22,300 bases of DNA from Bacteroidales bacterium UBA1187 (GCA_002309835.1 DBYL01000027.1:26943-49242), one strand, 5' to 3'; shown: positions 7,451 through 16,528, counted from the stretch's first letter. The notes: generated by a model not told the origin, from the letters alone. Made by a program: numbers and translations.

Positions 7451-8457
7451 TTGCTGCGTTGGCCCTGACGGCTTGCACGCATCAGGAGCGTCGTGCTCCG
7501 AAAGAACAGAAGCCTATAAAGGTGAGTACAATGGTAGTGGCCTCTCAAGATAGCCGGGCTACTTCCCGTTACGTGGGTACTATCGAATCTGTGCGGGAGA
7601 CACCTCTCAGTCTCCAGACTGTAGGCAGAGTAGTGGCTATCCAAGTGAAGAACGGTCAACGGGTGAGCAAAGGACAGACTCTGCTCTCTGTGGATAACAC
7701 TCAGGCGCTTAACGCCCTCCGTGGTGCAGAAGCTACGCTCCAACAGGCACAAGACGGATATGACCGCGTGAGCAAAGTGCACGAGCAGGGAGTGGTTTCC
7801 GACCAGAAGATGGTGGAGATAGAGAGTAAACTGGCGCAGGCCAAATCGATGTACGATGCGGCGAAGCGACAAGTGGAGGAATGTTCCTTAACAGCTCCCT
7901 GCGAAGGTATTGTGGACGGTCTGAAGATAGAGGAAGGGCAGTCCGTGACACCGGGTATGCCCCTTTGCTCCATCCTCGACATGAGCGGTTTCTACGTGCG
8001 TTTCACGGTGCCCGAGAAGGAGATAAGCGGACTGAGAGCCTCCGGAAAGAAGCTGACAGGTACGGTGGAGTGCGCCGCTATCGACTCCGTCTTCCCGATT
8101 GTAGTGACCGAGAAAAGCGTCACGGCCAATGCCATCACGCATACCTATGAACTGGTAGCGAAGATAAAAGGCGGTGCGGATGTGCTGATGTCCGGCATGG
8201 TAGGTAAAGTACAATTAGCGAACGTACGAAACCAAGCGCCCAAGGAGATCGTCATTCCTGCTAAATGCGTGCTTCTCACCCCCCAAGGCCATACCGTATG
8301 GGTAGTAGAGCAGGGTACAGCCGTGCGCAGAGAGATAGCGATTGACGGCTATCAGGCGGAAGGAGTAAAGGTAGTGGAAGGACTGCAGTCTGGTGACACT
8401 CTCGTCACCGACGGATATCAGAAACTTTACAAAGGATGTAAGGTAACTGAGGATTGA
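7426..8457 (+). CDS. RND efflux periplasmic adaptor lipoprotein (HlyD/AcrA type)
   Basis: The 343-residue membrane fusion protein starts with MEKYLYMLIAALALTAC, a lipoprotein signal peptide with lipobox LTAC and acylated Cys17. ATG 7426 was chosen because it gives this complete signal peptide; the frame is open further upstream to 7207, but that part only shadows the MATE gene. The order is a first beta/lipoyl half (VGRVVAIQVKNGQRVSKGQTLLSVDN), an alpha-helical hairpin (about residues 95-150), the second lipoyl half (APCEGIVDGLKIEEGQSV), then beta-barrel and membrane-proximal domains ending LVTDGYQKLYKGCKV. In tripartite pumps this protein links the inner-membrane RND pump to an outer-membrane channel. 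It lies 22 nt before the pump gene. No TolC-like channel gene is in the window. It overlaps the MATE gene by 25 nt. Confidence 0.92.
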   Translation: MEKYLYMLIAALALTACTHQERRAPKEQKPIKVSTMVVASQDSRATSRYVGTIESVRETPLSLQTVGRVVAIQVKNGQRVSKGQTLLSVDNTQALNALRGAEATLQQAQDGYDRVSKVHEQGVVSDQKMVEIESKLAQAKSMYDAAKRQVEECSLTAPCEGIVDGLKIEEGQSVTPGMPLCSILDMSGFYVRFTVPEKEISGLRASGKKLTGTVECAAIDSVFPIVVTEKSVTANAITHTYELVAKIKGGADVLMSGMVGKVQLANVRNQAPKEIVIPAKCVLLTPQGHTVWVVEQGTAVRREIAIDGYQAEGVKVVEGLQSGDTLVTDGYQKLYKGCKVTED

Positions 8458-8479
8458 TAATTTAATTGATGATTGAAAA

Positions 8480-11400
8480 GTGAAGACTAGTCCACATATA
8501 GAAGGAGCAATGCGGCGTCACGGACTTGTGATGGCGTTATTCTTGGTCCTGATGGCATTCGGTATATGGTCGTTGCCGCAGATGAACAAGGATGAGTTTC
8601 CGCAGTTTACCATCCGTCAAGGTCTGATTGCCGCGTACTATCCCGGTGCGACGGCAGATGAAGTAGAACAACAGGTGACGATTCCTCTGGAGAATTATAT
8701 TAATTCCTTCGAGGCTGTCGATAAACAACTTACCTCCAGTCAGAGTAGGGACGGGTTCGCGTATATATATGTCGTACTCCGCATGAGTGTGAACGATAAC
8801 GACAAGGCATGGAATGGTATCCGCGCCGGACTGCCGCTGCTGCAGAAAACGCAGATGCCCGCCGGCGTGCTGCAGACCGTTCTTATTGATGATTTCGGTC
8901 ATACCTCGTCTTTGCTCATCGCCATTGAGAGTGAGCAACGCAGCCCGCGCGAACTCGAGCAATATGCCAAACAGGTATGCGCCAAGTTGCGTACTATCCC
9001 GGAGATGGGAAAACTGCGTATCATGGGACAGCAGTCGGAAGAGATAGCTGTTACCATCGACCCCGAGCAACTATCCCGCTACGGCATCAACCCCTCCGCG
9101 CTACAAGCGCAGATGGCGTTGCAGGGCCTGCGAACGGTAGGCGGCGAGAGCGATGCGTACGGTGCATTGCAGGTAGTGATCCCCTACATGTCCGAATATG
9201 AGTTGCAAGAGCAGATCGTCTGGTCCGACCCTGTGACGGGGGCTACTATACGTCTCAAGGATATCGCTACCGTCGAGCGCCGTTACCAAACACCGAAGAA
9301 CTATGTGGAGTTCAACGGAGCCTCCTGTCTGATCCTGAATATGGAGATGGTTCCGGGTAATAACATCGTCGCTTTCGGACACGAAGTGGATAAGCAGTTA
9401 GCAGAGGCGTCAGCCCTCCTGCCGCCGGATATCAAATTCCATCGTATTACCGATCAACCGAAAGTGGTGAATGACTCCGTGCTCTCTTTCCTGCGCGACA
9501 TCATCATCTCCATTCTGGTGGTTATCGCCGTGATGCTGATGCTCTTCCCGCTTCGTACCGCCCTCGTGGCTGCGACAGGACTGCCCGTCTGCACGGCGAT
9601 ATGTATCGGATTGATGTACGTCACGGGTATAGAACTGAATACGGTGACGCTTGCGGCACTGATCTTCGTATTAGGAATGATCGTCGATGACTCGGTCATT
9701 GTAATCGACGGATATACCAACCAGTTGGAGAGGCGTCATTCGCGCTGGTACTCCGCTGTCGTCAGCACCAGTCTGCTTTTCGTTCCTATGTCGCTTGCCA
9801 CGATGGCTATCTGCGGCATGTTCTTCCCGATGACGCATATCATCACCGGACCCTTGGGCGAGTTTGTTCAACTTTTCCCATGGGCGGTGCTCTTTGCCCT
9901 TGTTGCCAGTATTTTCTATGCTACGTGGGTAACTCCGTATCTGGCTTTCCGTTTCATCCGCGAGCGCAAACCGGAGGAGATGAACCTTGTGGAGCGTGTA
10001 CAGCAGAAATTCTTTACGTGGTTGCAGGAGGCCTACCGCCGCATATTACAGCGCTGTTTTGACCATCCGGTCATCGCTTGGAGTATGTTAGGCGGAGCAA
10101 CCTTGATAGGCGTGGTCCTGTTGATGGACCTGAACCTGCAGCTTCTGCCGAAAGCGGAGCGCGAGTTCTTCGCCGTAGAGATTCATCTACGGGACGGCGC
10201 GACCCTCGAAGAAACAGCAGCGGTAGCGGATTCCATGTCGATTATTTTACGCCAAGACAAGCGCGTGACGAGTGTGACCGCCTTTATCGGTCAGTCCTCC
10301 CCGCGCTTCCATGCTACCTATACTCCTCGTACACCGGCTACCAACTACGCCCAACTGATCGTGAATACCAAATCGAGCAAGGCGAGCTCCCATGTGCTCA
10401 GCGAATACACAGAGCGTTATGAGAACTATTTCCCGAACGCTTACGTGCGGTTCAAGCAGTTGGACTATCAGGCGGTGAAGAACCCGCTTGAGGTGCGCGT
10501 ACAGGGAGAGGACTGGGAAGCGATGAAACCCTTTGCGGACAGTCTTCTGCATTTCATGGTAGCGCAACCCGAACTGCAATGGGTGCACTGCGAGTACGAT
10601 AACATGACGGCTGCCACGCGCATCGTGCTCAAGGCAGACGAAGCGACACGACTCGGCATTACCGAGACTATGCTCTCGTTCTATCTGATGCAAGCAACGC
10701 AGGGAGCAACAATCACGACGCTCTACGAAGGAGCTTACGCCGTGCCGGTAGTGCTCTATACCGCTGGTATAAACACGCTCAATGCCGACGAACTCGGCGC
10801 GATACAAGTGCCGACGGCGCTGGCGGGTGTGTGGGTACCGTTACGCCAAGTAGCGACCATCGAGCCCGACTGGCACCACACTTCGTTGGAACGTAGGAAC
10901 GCTGTCCGAACGATGACCGTAAGTGCAGACCTCAGAGGTGCAACAAGTCAGGTGGACGCAGAGCGCAAAGTGAAAAAATGGGTGGATAACAATTTGACGG
11001 ATTTGCCCGACGGCATATCTATCATTTACGGAGGTTTGACAGAGATCAATAATCTCATTATTCCGCAGATTCTATGGTCCGTAGTGGCAGCACTCGCTGT
11101 GATGTTAGTACTGCTGCTGTACCATTTCGGTAAGATAGGTTTGGCAATGCTGACGCTCTCCAGCGCTATCCTCTGTCTCTTCGGTTCGATGCTCGGCTTA
11201 TGGATATTCCAACTGGATATCTCCATCACCGCCGTGTTGGGTGTGGTCAGTCTGATCGGTATTATTGTCCGTAATGCCATTATGATGTACGAGTACGCCG
11301 AGGACTGCCGCAAATACAAGCATATGAACTATCGAGAGGCGGCTTTCTATGCCGGCTTGCGACGTATGCGGCCTGTCTTCCTGACCAGTGCCACTACGGC

Positions 11401-11557
11401 GCTTGGCGTGCTGCCGATGATCATTGCCGCTACCAGTCTATGGATGCCGATGGGAGTCGTCATCTGCTTCGGAACGCTCTTTACCCTGCCGCTGACGGTA
11501 ACTATCCTGCCTGTGGTTTACTGGAAAGTGTATGCGCACAAAGACCGACAATCGTAA
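8480..11557 (+). CDS. RND-family efflux pump, inner-membrane subunit (AcrB-like)
   Basis: The 1025-residue protein has the 12-TM, two-large-loop layout of hydrophobe/amphiphile RND pumps. TM1 (about residues 13-31) is followed by the porter region with EFPQFTIRQG and PGATADEVEQQVTIPLE. TM4 carries the proton-relay pair D403-D404 in GMIVDDSVIVID. The TM10 motif is SLIGIIVRNAIMMYEYAED, with arginine where AcrB has lysine. Together with the adaptor just upstream it should export small molecules using the proton gradient; the substrate cannot be told. The start is GTG 8480. ATG 8510 is an alternative with a GAAGGAG stretch before it, but it would remove part of the usual N-terminal IEGAM segment. 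The stop is immediately followed by the next ATG with no gap. Confidence 0.92.
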   Translation: MKTSPHIEGAMRRHGLVMALFLVLMAFGIWSLPQMNKDEFPQFTIRQGLIAAYYPGATADEVEQQVTIPLENYINSFEAVDKQLTSSQSRDGFAYIYVVLRMSVNDNDKAWNGIRAGLPLLQKTQMPAGVLQTVLIDDFGHTSSLLIAIESEQRSPRELEQYAKQVCAKLRTIPEMGKLRIMGQQSEEIAVTIDPEQLSRYGINPSALQAQMALQGLRTVGGESDAYGALQVVIPYMSEYELQEQIVWSDPVTGATIRLKDIATVERRYQTPKNYVEFNGASCLILNMEMVPGNNIVAFGHEVDKQLAEASALLPPDIKFHRITDQPKVVNDSVLSFLRDIIISILVVIAVMLMLFPLRTALVAATGLPVCTAICIGLMYVTGIELNTVTLAALIFVLGMIVDDSVIVIDGYTNQLERRHSRWYSAVVSTSLLFVPMSLATMAICGMFFPMTHIITGPLGEFVQLFPWAVLFALVASIFYATWVTPYLAFRFIRERKPEEMNLVERVQQKFFTWLQEAYRRILQRCFDHPVIAWSMLGGATLIGVVLLMDLNLQLLPKAEREFFAVEIHLRDGATLEETAAVADSMSIILRQDKRVTSVTAFIGQSSPRFHATYTPRTPATNYAQLIVNTKSSKASSHVLSEYTERYENYFPNAYVRFKQLDYQAVKNPLEVRVQGEDWEAMKPFADSLLHFMVAQPELQWVHCEYDNMTAATRIVLKADEATRLGITETMLSFYLMQATQGATITTLYEGAYAVPVVLYTAGINTLNADELGAIQVPTALAGVWVPLRQVATIEPDWHHTSLERRNAVRTMTVSADLRGATSQVDAERKVKKWVDNNLTDLPDGISIIYGGLTEINNLIIPQILWSVVAALAVMLVLLLYHFGKIGLAMLTLSSAILCLFGSMLGLWIFQLDISITAVLGVVSLIGIIVRNAIMMYEYAEDCRKYKHMNYREAAFYAGLRRMRPVFLTSATTALGVLPMIIAATSLWMPMGVVICFGTLFTLPLTVTILPVVYWKVYAHKDRQS

Positions 11558-12133
11558 ATGACCGAATTGAAAATAGCAGTCTTTGATAATATGGAGCAAT
11601 GTACCGAGGAGGAAGTACAACGCCTATTGCCTCTGGTATCCTCGCAGCGGCGCGAACAGGCATTGCGCTATAAACATACCTTAGGTCGTTTCTGCTGTCT
11701 GAAAAGCTGGCTGATGCTCAAGGGATTAGTGGACGAGAGGGACAGTGGATTAATGGATGAGTGGGAGTATAACGAGTATGGCAAGCCCTCTTTTATACAT
11801 CAACCGTCACATGCTATCCATTTCTCTATCAGTCATTGCAAACAAGGCATCGCCGTAGTGATAGATGACCAACCGGTAGGCATAGACATAGAAGCAATCC
11901 GTCATGCGGATGAAGAGTTGATAGAGCGGGTGATGAACGAGCAGGAGCGCCAGCAGATACGCAGCAATCGCGACTTCACACGCCTATGGACCGGAAAAGA
12001 AGCAGTTGTCAAAGCCCAAGGAGTAGGGATCTCTTCGTTCGAGCAGTTGCAGAAAGTATTAGCGGAGAACGAAGAGTGGATCGTGGAGAGTGTGGAGAAA
12101 GAAAACTATATATACAGCATAGCACATAAATAA
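11558..12133 (+). CDS. 4'-phosphopantetheinyl transferase, Sfp type
   Basis: The 191-residue enzyme transfers the phosphopantetheine arm of CoA to a serine of carrier proteins. Visible family motifs are HFSISHC (from H88), the metal-binding G-I-D-I-E with D110 and E112, and WTGKEAVVKAQG with E148 and K152. Length fits the short Sfp-like proteins of Bacteroidetes. No carrier protein, PKS or NRPS gene is near, so the target is probably the fatty-acid ACP or a distant pathway (inference). Residues 56-65 (G-L-V-D-E-R-D-S-G-L) are encoded by an octamer repeat related to the one in the MATE gene and lie before the conserved YNEYGKPSF segment. It starts directly at the stop of the RND gene, and dnaX follows after 9 nt. 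Confidence 0.9.
   Translation: MTELKIAVFDNMEQCTEEEVQRLLPLVSSQRREQALRYKHTLGRFCCLKSWLMLKGLVDERDSGLMDEWEYNEYGKPSFIHQPSHAIHFSISHCKQGIAVVIDDQPVGIDIEAIRHADEELIERVMNEQERQQIRSNRDFTRLWTGKEAVVKAQGVGISSFEQLQKVLAENEEWIVESVEKENYIYSIAHK
11722..11761 (+). repeat. Octamer array (nGGATTAG-like), in frame in phosphopantetheinyl transferase
   Basis: Five 8-nt units are related to nGGATTAG (GGGATTAG at 11722, TGGATTAA at 11746, TGGATGAG at 11754). Aligned with 7043-7073 in the MATE gene, 25 of 31 bases (11723-11753) agree by hand count. The reading phase is also the same, so both proteins contain G-L-x-D-E-R-x-S-G-L. Confidence 0.62.
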
Positions 12134-12142
12134 CACAAGAAT

Positions 12143-13843
12143 ATGGAAAACTACATTGTTTCGGCGCGTAAGTACCGCCCTCAGACTTTCGAGTCCGTGG
12201 TGGGACAACAAGCGTTGACGCAGACCTTGCAGAACGCTATCCGTCAGAACCATCTGGCACATGCGTATCTGTTTTGCGGACCGCGAGGAGTGGGAAAAAC
12301 CACCTGTGCGCGTATCTTCGCAAAGACTATCAACTGTCTCAACCCGCAAAACGGGTTCGATGCTTGTAACGAGTGCGAGAGTTGCAAGGCCTTTAACGAA
12401 CAGCGATCGTTTAACATCCACGAACTCGATGCGGCGTCTAACAACTCGGTGGAGGACATTCGTTCACTCATCGACCAGGTGCGTATCCCGCCGCAGATAG
12501 GTAAGTACTCCGTGTATATTATCGATGAGGTACACATGCTCTCTGCCGGTGCTTTCAATGCGTTGTTGAAGACGTTAGAAGAACCGCCTTCGTACGCCAT
12601 CTTTATCTTGGCGACTACGGAGAAGCACAAAGTGCTGCCTACGATCCTCAGTCGCTGCCAGGTATATGATTTCAACCGCATTACCATCCCGGATACCATC
12701 GCCTATCTGCAGAAAGTGGCGGCGAACGAAGGAGTGAAAGTGAGCGAAGAAGCACTGAACGTCGTAGCACAGAAGGCGGACGGAGGAATGCGTGACGCCC
12801 TCTCTATCTTCGACCAACTGGTAGCTTTCTGTGGCAATGAGATCACTTACGAGCGCACGATAGAGGTGCTCAACGTGCTGAGTGCCGATTACTATTTCCA
12901 ACTGGTGGAAAGTGCATTGCAGCATAACGTAGCGAAAGCGCTATTACTCTTCAATGACATCCTCAATCATGGTTTCGATGCCGGCCATTTCGTAACGGGT
13001 TTTGCGCAGCATTTACGTGATGTATTGGTGAGCAAAGATCCGCAGACGCTGCCGCTGCTCGAGACAGGTGACGCCATGCGCGCGCGTTATGGTGAGCAAG
13101 CGAAGCATTGTCATCCCGTTTGGATCTTCCAAGCGCTGGACATCCTCAATACCTGCGACATCAACTACCGCACGGCGCGTAACAAACGTCTGACGGTTGA
13201 GCTGGCGCTCGTTAAACTATGCCAACTCGGTGTGGCGCAGCAAGTTCCTCAACAAGCGGCTCCTGCTCCTGCTCCGAAACCCGAACCCGCTCCTCAACCC
13301 AAGCCGGAACCCAAACCCGAACCGGTGAAGATTGAGGTGCCGCAGGCTGAACCGACGGCAGCACCGTCAATTCCTAAGATGCCGAAGATCGGTTTGGGTT
13401 TTGGTCCGAAGAAAGAGGAGAAGCCGGAAAACACCAATGACCAATCATCAATGACCAATACTCCTCCACAGGAGGAGTCTAACCGCCCTTTTACAGTTGA
13501 CCAACTCAGAGACGCGTGGGTTGGTCTGGCTGCTATTCATTCCGAAGAACCGCGTCTCAAGCAACTGATAGAGAACTACACTCCTGCTATGGTGGATGAA
13601 CTGATAGCAGAGATTCAAATGCCGAACCCATGGCAGATGAAAGAGATGCGTAAGGCCTTACCGGGACTGCTGACGCAACTCCGTAAGACGCTGCATAACG
13701 ATCATCTGCAGATAGAACTTATCCAAGCGGAATATACGCAGGAACAGATGGCTTTCACCGCCGAAGAGAAATACAAACTCATGGCGGAGCAGAACCCTGT
13801 ATTGGCGCAACTCAAAGAGAAATTGGATTTAATAATAGAGTAA
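12143..13843 (+). CDS. dnaX: DNA polymerase III subunit gamma/tau
   Basis: The 566-residue clamp-loader ATPase starts with MENYIVSARKYRPQTFESVVGQ, typical of DnaX. Walker A is G46-T53 (GPRGVGKT), a four-cysteine zinc module is at C65, C75, C78 and C81, and Walker B is IIDEVHML. The sensor/arginine-finger region TTEKHKVLPTILSRC follows, then the lid and oligomerisation domain to about residue 370. A proline/lysine-rich linker (about 370-450) is followed by a tau-like C-terminal domain (about 450-566). It loads the beta clamp and couples polymerases at the fork. The linker contains the repeat-derived stretch N-T-N-D-Q-S-S-M-T-N-T. I see no obvious slippery A-rich heptamer, so separate gamma production by frameshift is not supported. 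The start ATG 12143 follows an A-rich leader; the next gene starts after 1 nt. Confidence 0.95.
   Translation: MENYIVSARKYRPQTFESVVGQQALTQTLQNAIRQNHLAHAYLFCGPRGVGKTTCARIFAKTINCLNPQNGFDACNECESCKAFNEQRSFNIHELDAASNNSVEDIRSLIDQVRIPPQIGKYSVYIIDEVHMLSAGAFNALLKTLEEPPSYAIFILATTEKHKVLPTILSRCQVYDFNRITIPDTIAYLQKVAANEGVKVSEEALNVVAQKADGGMRDALSIFDQLVAFCGNEITYERTIEVLNVLSADYYFQLVESALQHNVAKALLLFNDILNHGFDAGHFVTGFAQHLRDVLVSKDPQTLPLLETGDAMRARYGEQAKHCHPVWIFQALDILNTCDINYRTARNKRLTVELALVKLCQLGVAQQVPQQAAPAPAPKPEPAPQPKPEPKPEPVKIEVPQAEPTAAPSIPKMPKIGLGFGPKKEEKPENTNDQSSMTNTPPQEESNRPFTVDQLRDAWVGLAAIHSEEPRLKQLIENYTPAMVDELIAEIQMPNPWQMKEMRKALPGLLTQLRKTLHNDHLQIELIQAEYTQEQMAFTAEEKYKLMAEQNPVLAQLKEKLDLIIE
13434..13459 (+). repeat. 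Heptamer-based repeat in dnaX linker
   Basis: The 11-mer CAATGACCAAT occurs at 13435 and again at 13449, a spacing of 14 nt (two heptamer units). It lies in frame inside the disordered proline/lysine-rich linker of DnaX, where extra residues would be tolerated. Confidence 0.6.
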
Positions 13844-13844
13844 T

Positions 13845-15554
13845 TTGGCAGACCTGCTTAAATATTTGCCTACCACCCGCAAAGAGACAGACTTGCGTGG
13901 CTGGGATGAAGTGGACATCGTCTTCTTCACCGGTGACGCGTATATCGATCACCCGTCCTTCGGTGCGGCCGTGTTAGGGCGTGTATTAGAGGCAGCAGGT
14001 TATCGCATCGCGATAGTGCCGCAACCGGACTGGCATGGCGACTATCGGGACTTTAAGAAGTTCGGACGTCCGCGTCTCTATTTTGCAGTCTCTGCCGGTT
14101 CGATGGATTCGATGGTCAATCATTATACGGCGGCACGCCGAAAGCGTTCGGATGATGCCTATACGCCGGAGGGTAGAGCAGGGGCACGCCCCGACTATTG
14201 CACCATCACGTATTGCAAGATACTCAAGCAGTTATACCCCGATGTGCCGGTGGTAATCGGTGGTATCGAAGCATCCATGCGACGCTTGACGCATTATGAC
14301 TACTGGCAGGACAAGCTGATGCCTTCCATCCTCGTAGATAGCGGAGCCGACCTGCTCGTCTATGGTATGGGTGAACAAGCCATGACGGAGATTGCGAGGA
14401 AAATGGAAAGTGGAAAGTGGAGAGAGGAAAGAGGGTTGCTCCATACTATTCCGCAGACAGCATTCTTAACGTCCGATAAATCGGAGATTCCGGCAGACGT
14501 TATCATGCTGGCTTCTCACGAAGAAACCCTGCGCGACAAGCGCAATCACGCGGAGAACTTCCGATTGATGGAGATAGAGTCGAATAAGATCCGTCAGACG
14601 ACGCTCGTGCAGCCGGTGGGCAAGCAATACGTAGTCGTCAACCCGTCCTATCCGCCTATCACGACCGAGCAACTGGACGCCATCTACGACTTGCCGTACC
14701 AATACGCACCGCATCCTAAATACAAGGATAAACGTATACCTGCATATGAGATGATCAAATGGTCGGTATGCATGCATAGAGGTTGTTTCGGTGGATGCTC
14801 GTTTTGCACGATATCTGCTCATCAAGGCAAGCAGATTGTCTCGCGATCGAAAGCTTCCATCCTGCGTCAGATAGAGCGCCTCAGTCAACTGCCAGACTGG
14901 CATGGCGTTATCTCTGACCTTGGAGGACCGTCGGCGAACATGTACGCTATGCACGGCAAAGACAAGGCTTTGTGCGAGAAATGCGCACGCGCCAGTTGTC
15001 TGCAGCCGGCTATCTGTAAGAACCTCAACCAGGATTTCGGTCCGCTGTTAGATATATACCGCACGGTGGATAAGTTGCCTTACGTCAAACATGCATTCGT
15101 CGGTTCAGGCATCCGTTATGACCTGATGAATGATGAGTATGCCCGCCAACTCATCACCCGTCATGTGTCGGGACGACTGAAAGTGGCGCCGGAGCACTGC
15201 GCGGATAATGTGCTCAAAGTGATGCGTAAACCGAGTTGGGACAACTACTTACGTTTCCGCGAACTCTTCCTGCGCATCAATAAAGAAGCAGGACTGAACC
15301 AACAACTCATCCCATATTTCATCTCCTCGCATCCGGGCTGCACGAAGCAGAACATGATGCAACTGGCGGAGGAGACGAAGAAAATGCATTATCGGCCGGA
15401 GCAGGTGCAGGACTTTACGCCGACACCGATGACGCTATCCACAACGATGTTCTACACGGGCATCAACCCCTATACACGCGAACCTATATACGTCGCGCGT
15501 ACACCGGAACAAAAGAAACAACAGAACCAGTATTTTTTCTGGTATAAGAAATAA
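13845..15554 (+). CDS. ygiQ: YgiQ family radical SAM protein
   Basis: The 569-residue protein belongs to the YgiQ group. The N-terminal part has LPTTRKETDLRGWDEVD and the GDAYIDHPSFGAAVLGRVLE region typical of this family. The radical-SAM cluster motif CX3CX2C is at C314, C318 and C321 (GCFGGCSFC). A second cysteine group, CEKCARASCLQPAIC, follows, which YgiQ proteins also carry. The C-terminal half has the APEHCADNVLKVMRKP and FISSHPGC segments. The reaction catalysed is not established. TTG 13845 is the likely start, 1 nt after dnaX, giving MADLLKYLPTTRKE; no in-frame ATG precedes the conserved segment. Residues about 185-197 (K-M-E-S-G-K-W-R-E-E-R-G) are encoded by a heptamer repeat. The M23 gene follows after 8 nt. 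Confidence 0.92.
   Translation: MADLLKYLPTTRKETDLRGWDEVDIVFFTGDAYIDHPSFGAAVLGRVLEAAGYRIAIVPQPDWHGDYRDFKKFGRPRLYFAVSAGSMDSMVNHYTAARRKRSDDAYTPEGRAGARPDYCTITYCKILKQLYPDVPVVIGGIEASMRRLTHYDYWQDKLMPSILVDSGADLLVYGMGEQAMTEIARKMESGKWREERGLLHTIPQTAFLTSDKSEIPADVIMLASHEETLRDKRNHAENFRLMEIESNKIRQTTLVQPVGKQYVVVNPSYPPITTEQLDAIYDLPYQYAPHPKYKDKRIPAYEMIKWSVCMHRGCFGGCSFCTISAHQGKQIVSRSKASILRQIERLSQLPDWHGVISDLGGPSANMYAMHGKDKALCEKCARASCLQPAICKNLNQDFGPLLDIYRTVDKLPYVKHAFVGSGIRYDLMNDEYARQLITRHVSGRLKVAPEHCADNVLKVMRKPSWDNYLRFRELFLRINKEAGLNQQLIPYFISSHPGCTKQNMMQLAEETKKMHYRPEQVQDFTPTPMTLSTTMFYTGINPYTREPIYVARTPEQKKQQNQYFFWYKK
14397..14431 (+). repeat. Heptamer array (TGGAAAG type), in frame in ygiQ
   Basis: Five consecutive 7-nt units are visible; two are exactly TGGAAAG (14404 and 14411) and the others differ by one or two bases. 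Translation gives a charged stretch that reads unlike the flanking conserved sequence, consistent with a tolerated insertion between YGMGEQAMTEIARK and the following HTIPQTAF segment. Confidence 0.65.
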
Positions 15555-15562
15555 AATCAAAA

Positions 15563-16528
15563 ATGGCCAAACATTATCGTATTAATCCTGAGACGCTGCA
15601 ATTAGAGCGTATAGAGCATGGTTTTCGTTATTGGTTACGCCGTTCCGGAGGTTATATCCTCGGAGGTATCTGTCTGGGCGTGATCTTCTTCTATGTATTC
15701 CTGTATTTTTTCCCCTCGCCGCGGGAAGCTTCGTTGATACAATACAATCGCAACCTGGCCGCACAGATGCAGGTCATGGATAAACAGGTGGATCAGATGC
15801 AGATCGTGTTAGAAGACCTCATGCAGCGCGATGATAACCTCTATAGAGCGATTCTCGGCGCAGAACCTATTCCGCTCAGCGCACGCATGGGAGCTACCCA
15901 GCAGATTTCTTACTACGACTCGCTGGCGCGCATGACCAACACCCAGCTCGCCGCCGATATGCAGCGTAAGGTAGATAGATTGGAGAAGGAGATCTATGTC
16001 CAGGCGCGTTCGTATGATGAGATCCTCGAACTCGCCAAGAGCCAGGAGGTACGTATGGAGAATATCCCGGCTATCCAACCGGTGCTTAATAAGAACCTCA
16101 AGCATATGGCTTCGGGTTACGGATGGCGTATAGACCCTGTGTACCATATTCGTCGTTTCCACGAAGGCATGGACTTCTCGGCACCGGTTGGTACGGATAT
16201 CTTCGCTACCGGTAACGGTACCGTCACCTATGCGGGATGGCGTCAGGGGTACGGAGAGACTGTGGAAATTGACCATGGCTTCAACTACGCTACGCGTTAT
16301 GCGCATTGCTCAAAAGTATTCGTGCATGTAGGCCAGAAAGTGAAGCGAGGAGATGTTATTGCCCTTGTGGGTAACACCGGTAAGTCCACGGGTCCGCACG
16401 TCCATTATGAGGTGCATTATTTAGGCAGACCGATAGACCCGCGTAACTTCTATTTCTATGATCTCAGTCCGGAAGACTACGATAAGATGCTCCAGATTTC
16501 GAGCAACATGGGAAAGATGATGGACTAA
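15563..16528 (+). CDS. Membrane-anchored M23 (LytM-type) peptidoglycan endopeptidase
   Basis: The 321-residue protein has a short cytoplasmic N-terminus, one membrane segment (about residues 31-50, YILGGICLGVIFFYVFLYFF), a periplasmic helical/coiled-coil part (about 55-175), and a C-terminal LytM domain. Zinc and catalytic residues are H200 and D204 (HEGMD), H248 (RYAHC) and H279/H281 (HVHYE), so the site appears complete, unlike degenerate LytM activators. The family cuts peptide cross-links in peptidoglycan and acts in cell elongation or division. It is the last gene of the plus-strand train; its stop is 3 nt before the terminator hairpin. Confidence 0.92.
   Translation: MAKHYRINPETLQLERIEHGFRYWLRRSGGYILGGICLGVIFFYVFLYFFPSPREASLIQYNRNLAAQMQVMDKQVDQMQIVLEDLMQRDDNLYRAILGAEPIPLSARMGATQQISYYDSLARMTNTQLAADMQRKVDRLEKEIYVQARSYDEILELAKSQEVRMENIPAIQPVLNKNLKHMASGYGWRIDPVYHIRRFHEGMDFSAPVGTDIFATGNGTVTYAGWRQGYGETVEIDHGFNYATRYAHCSKVFVHVGQKVKRGDVIALVGNTGKSTGPHVHYEVHYLGRPIDPRNFYFYDLSPEDYDKMLQISSNMGKMMD

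Noticed and set aside
8452..8479. Repeat array between the RND adaptor and pump genes (ATTGAT-like units)
   Set aside because: ATTGAT recurs at 8453 and 8465 with irregular spacing; the pattern is too weak and A/T-rich to separate from chance.
13380..13500. Programmed frameshift in dnaX producing a gamma form
   Set aside because: No A-AAA-AAG type slippery heptamer with a downstream hairpin is visible near the linker; the frame is simply continuous.
13434..14431. Repeats in dnaX and ygiQ as a CRISPR array
   Set aside because: Units are 7 nt without spacers and lie inside open reading frames of conserved proteins.
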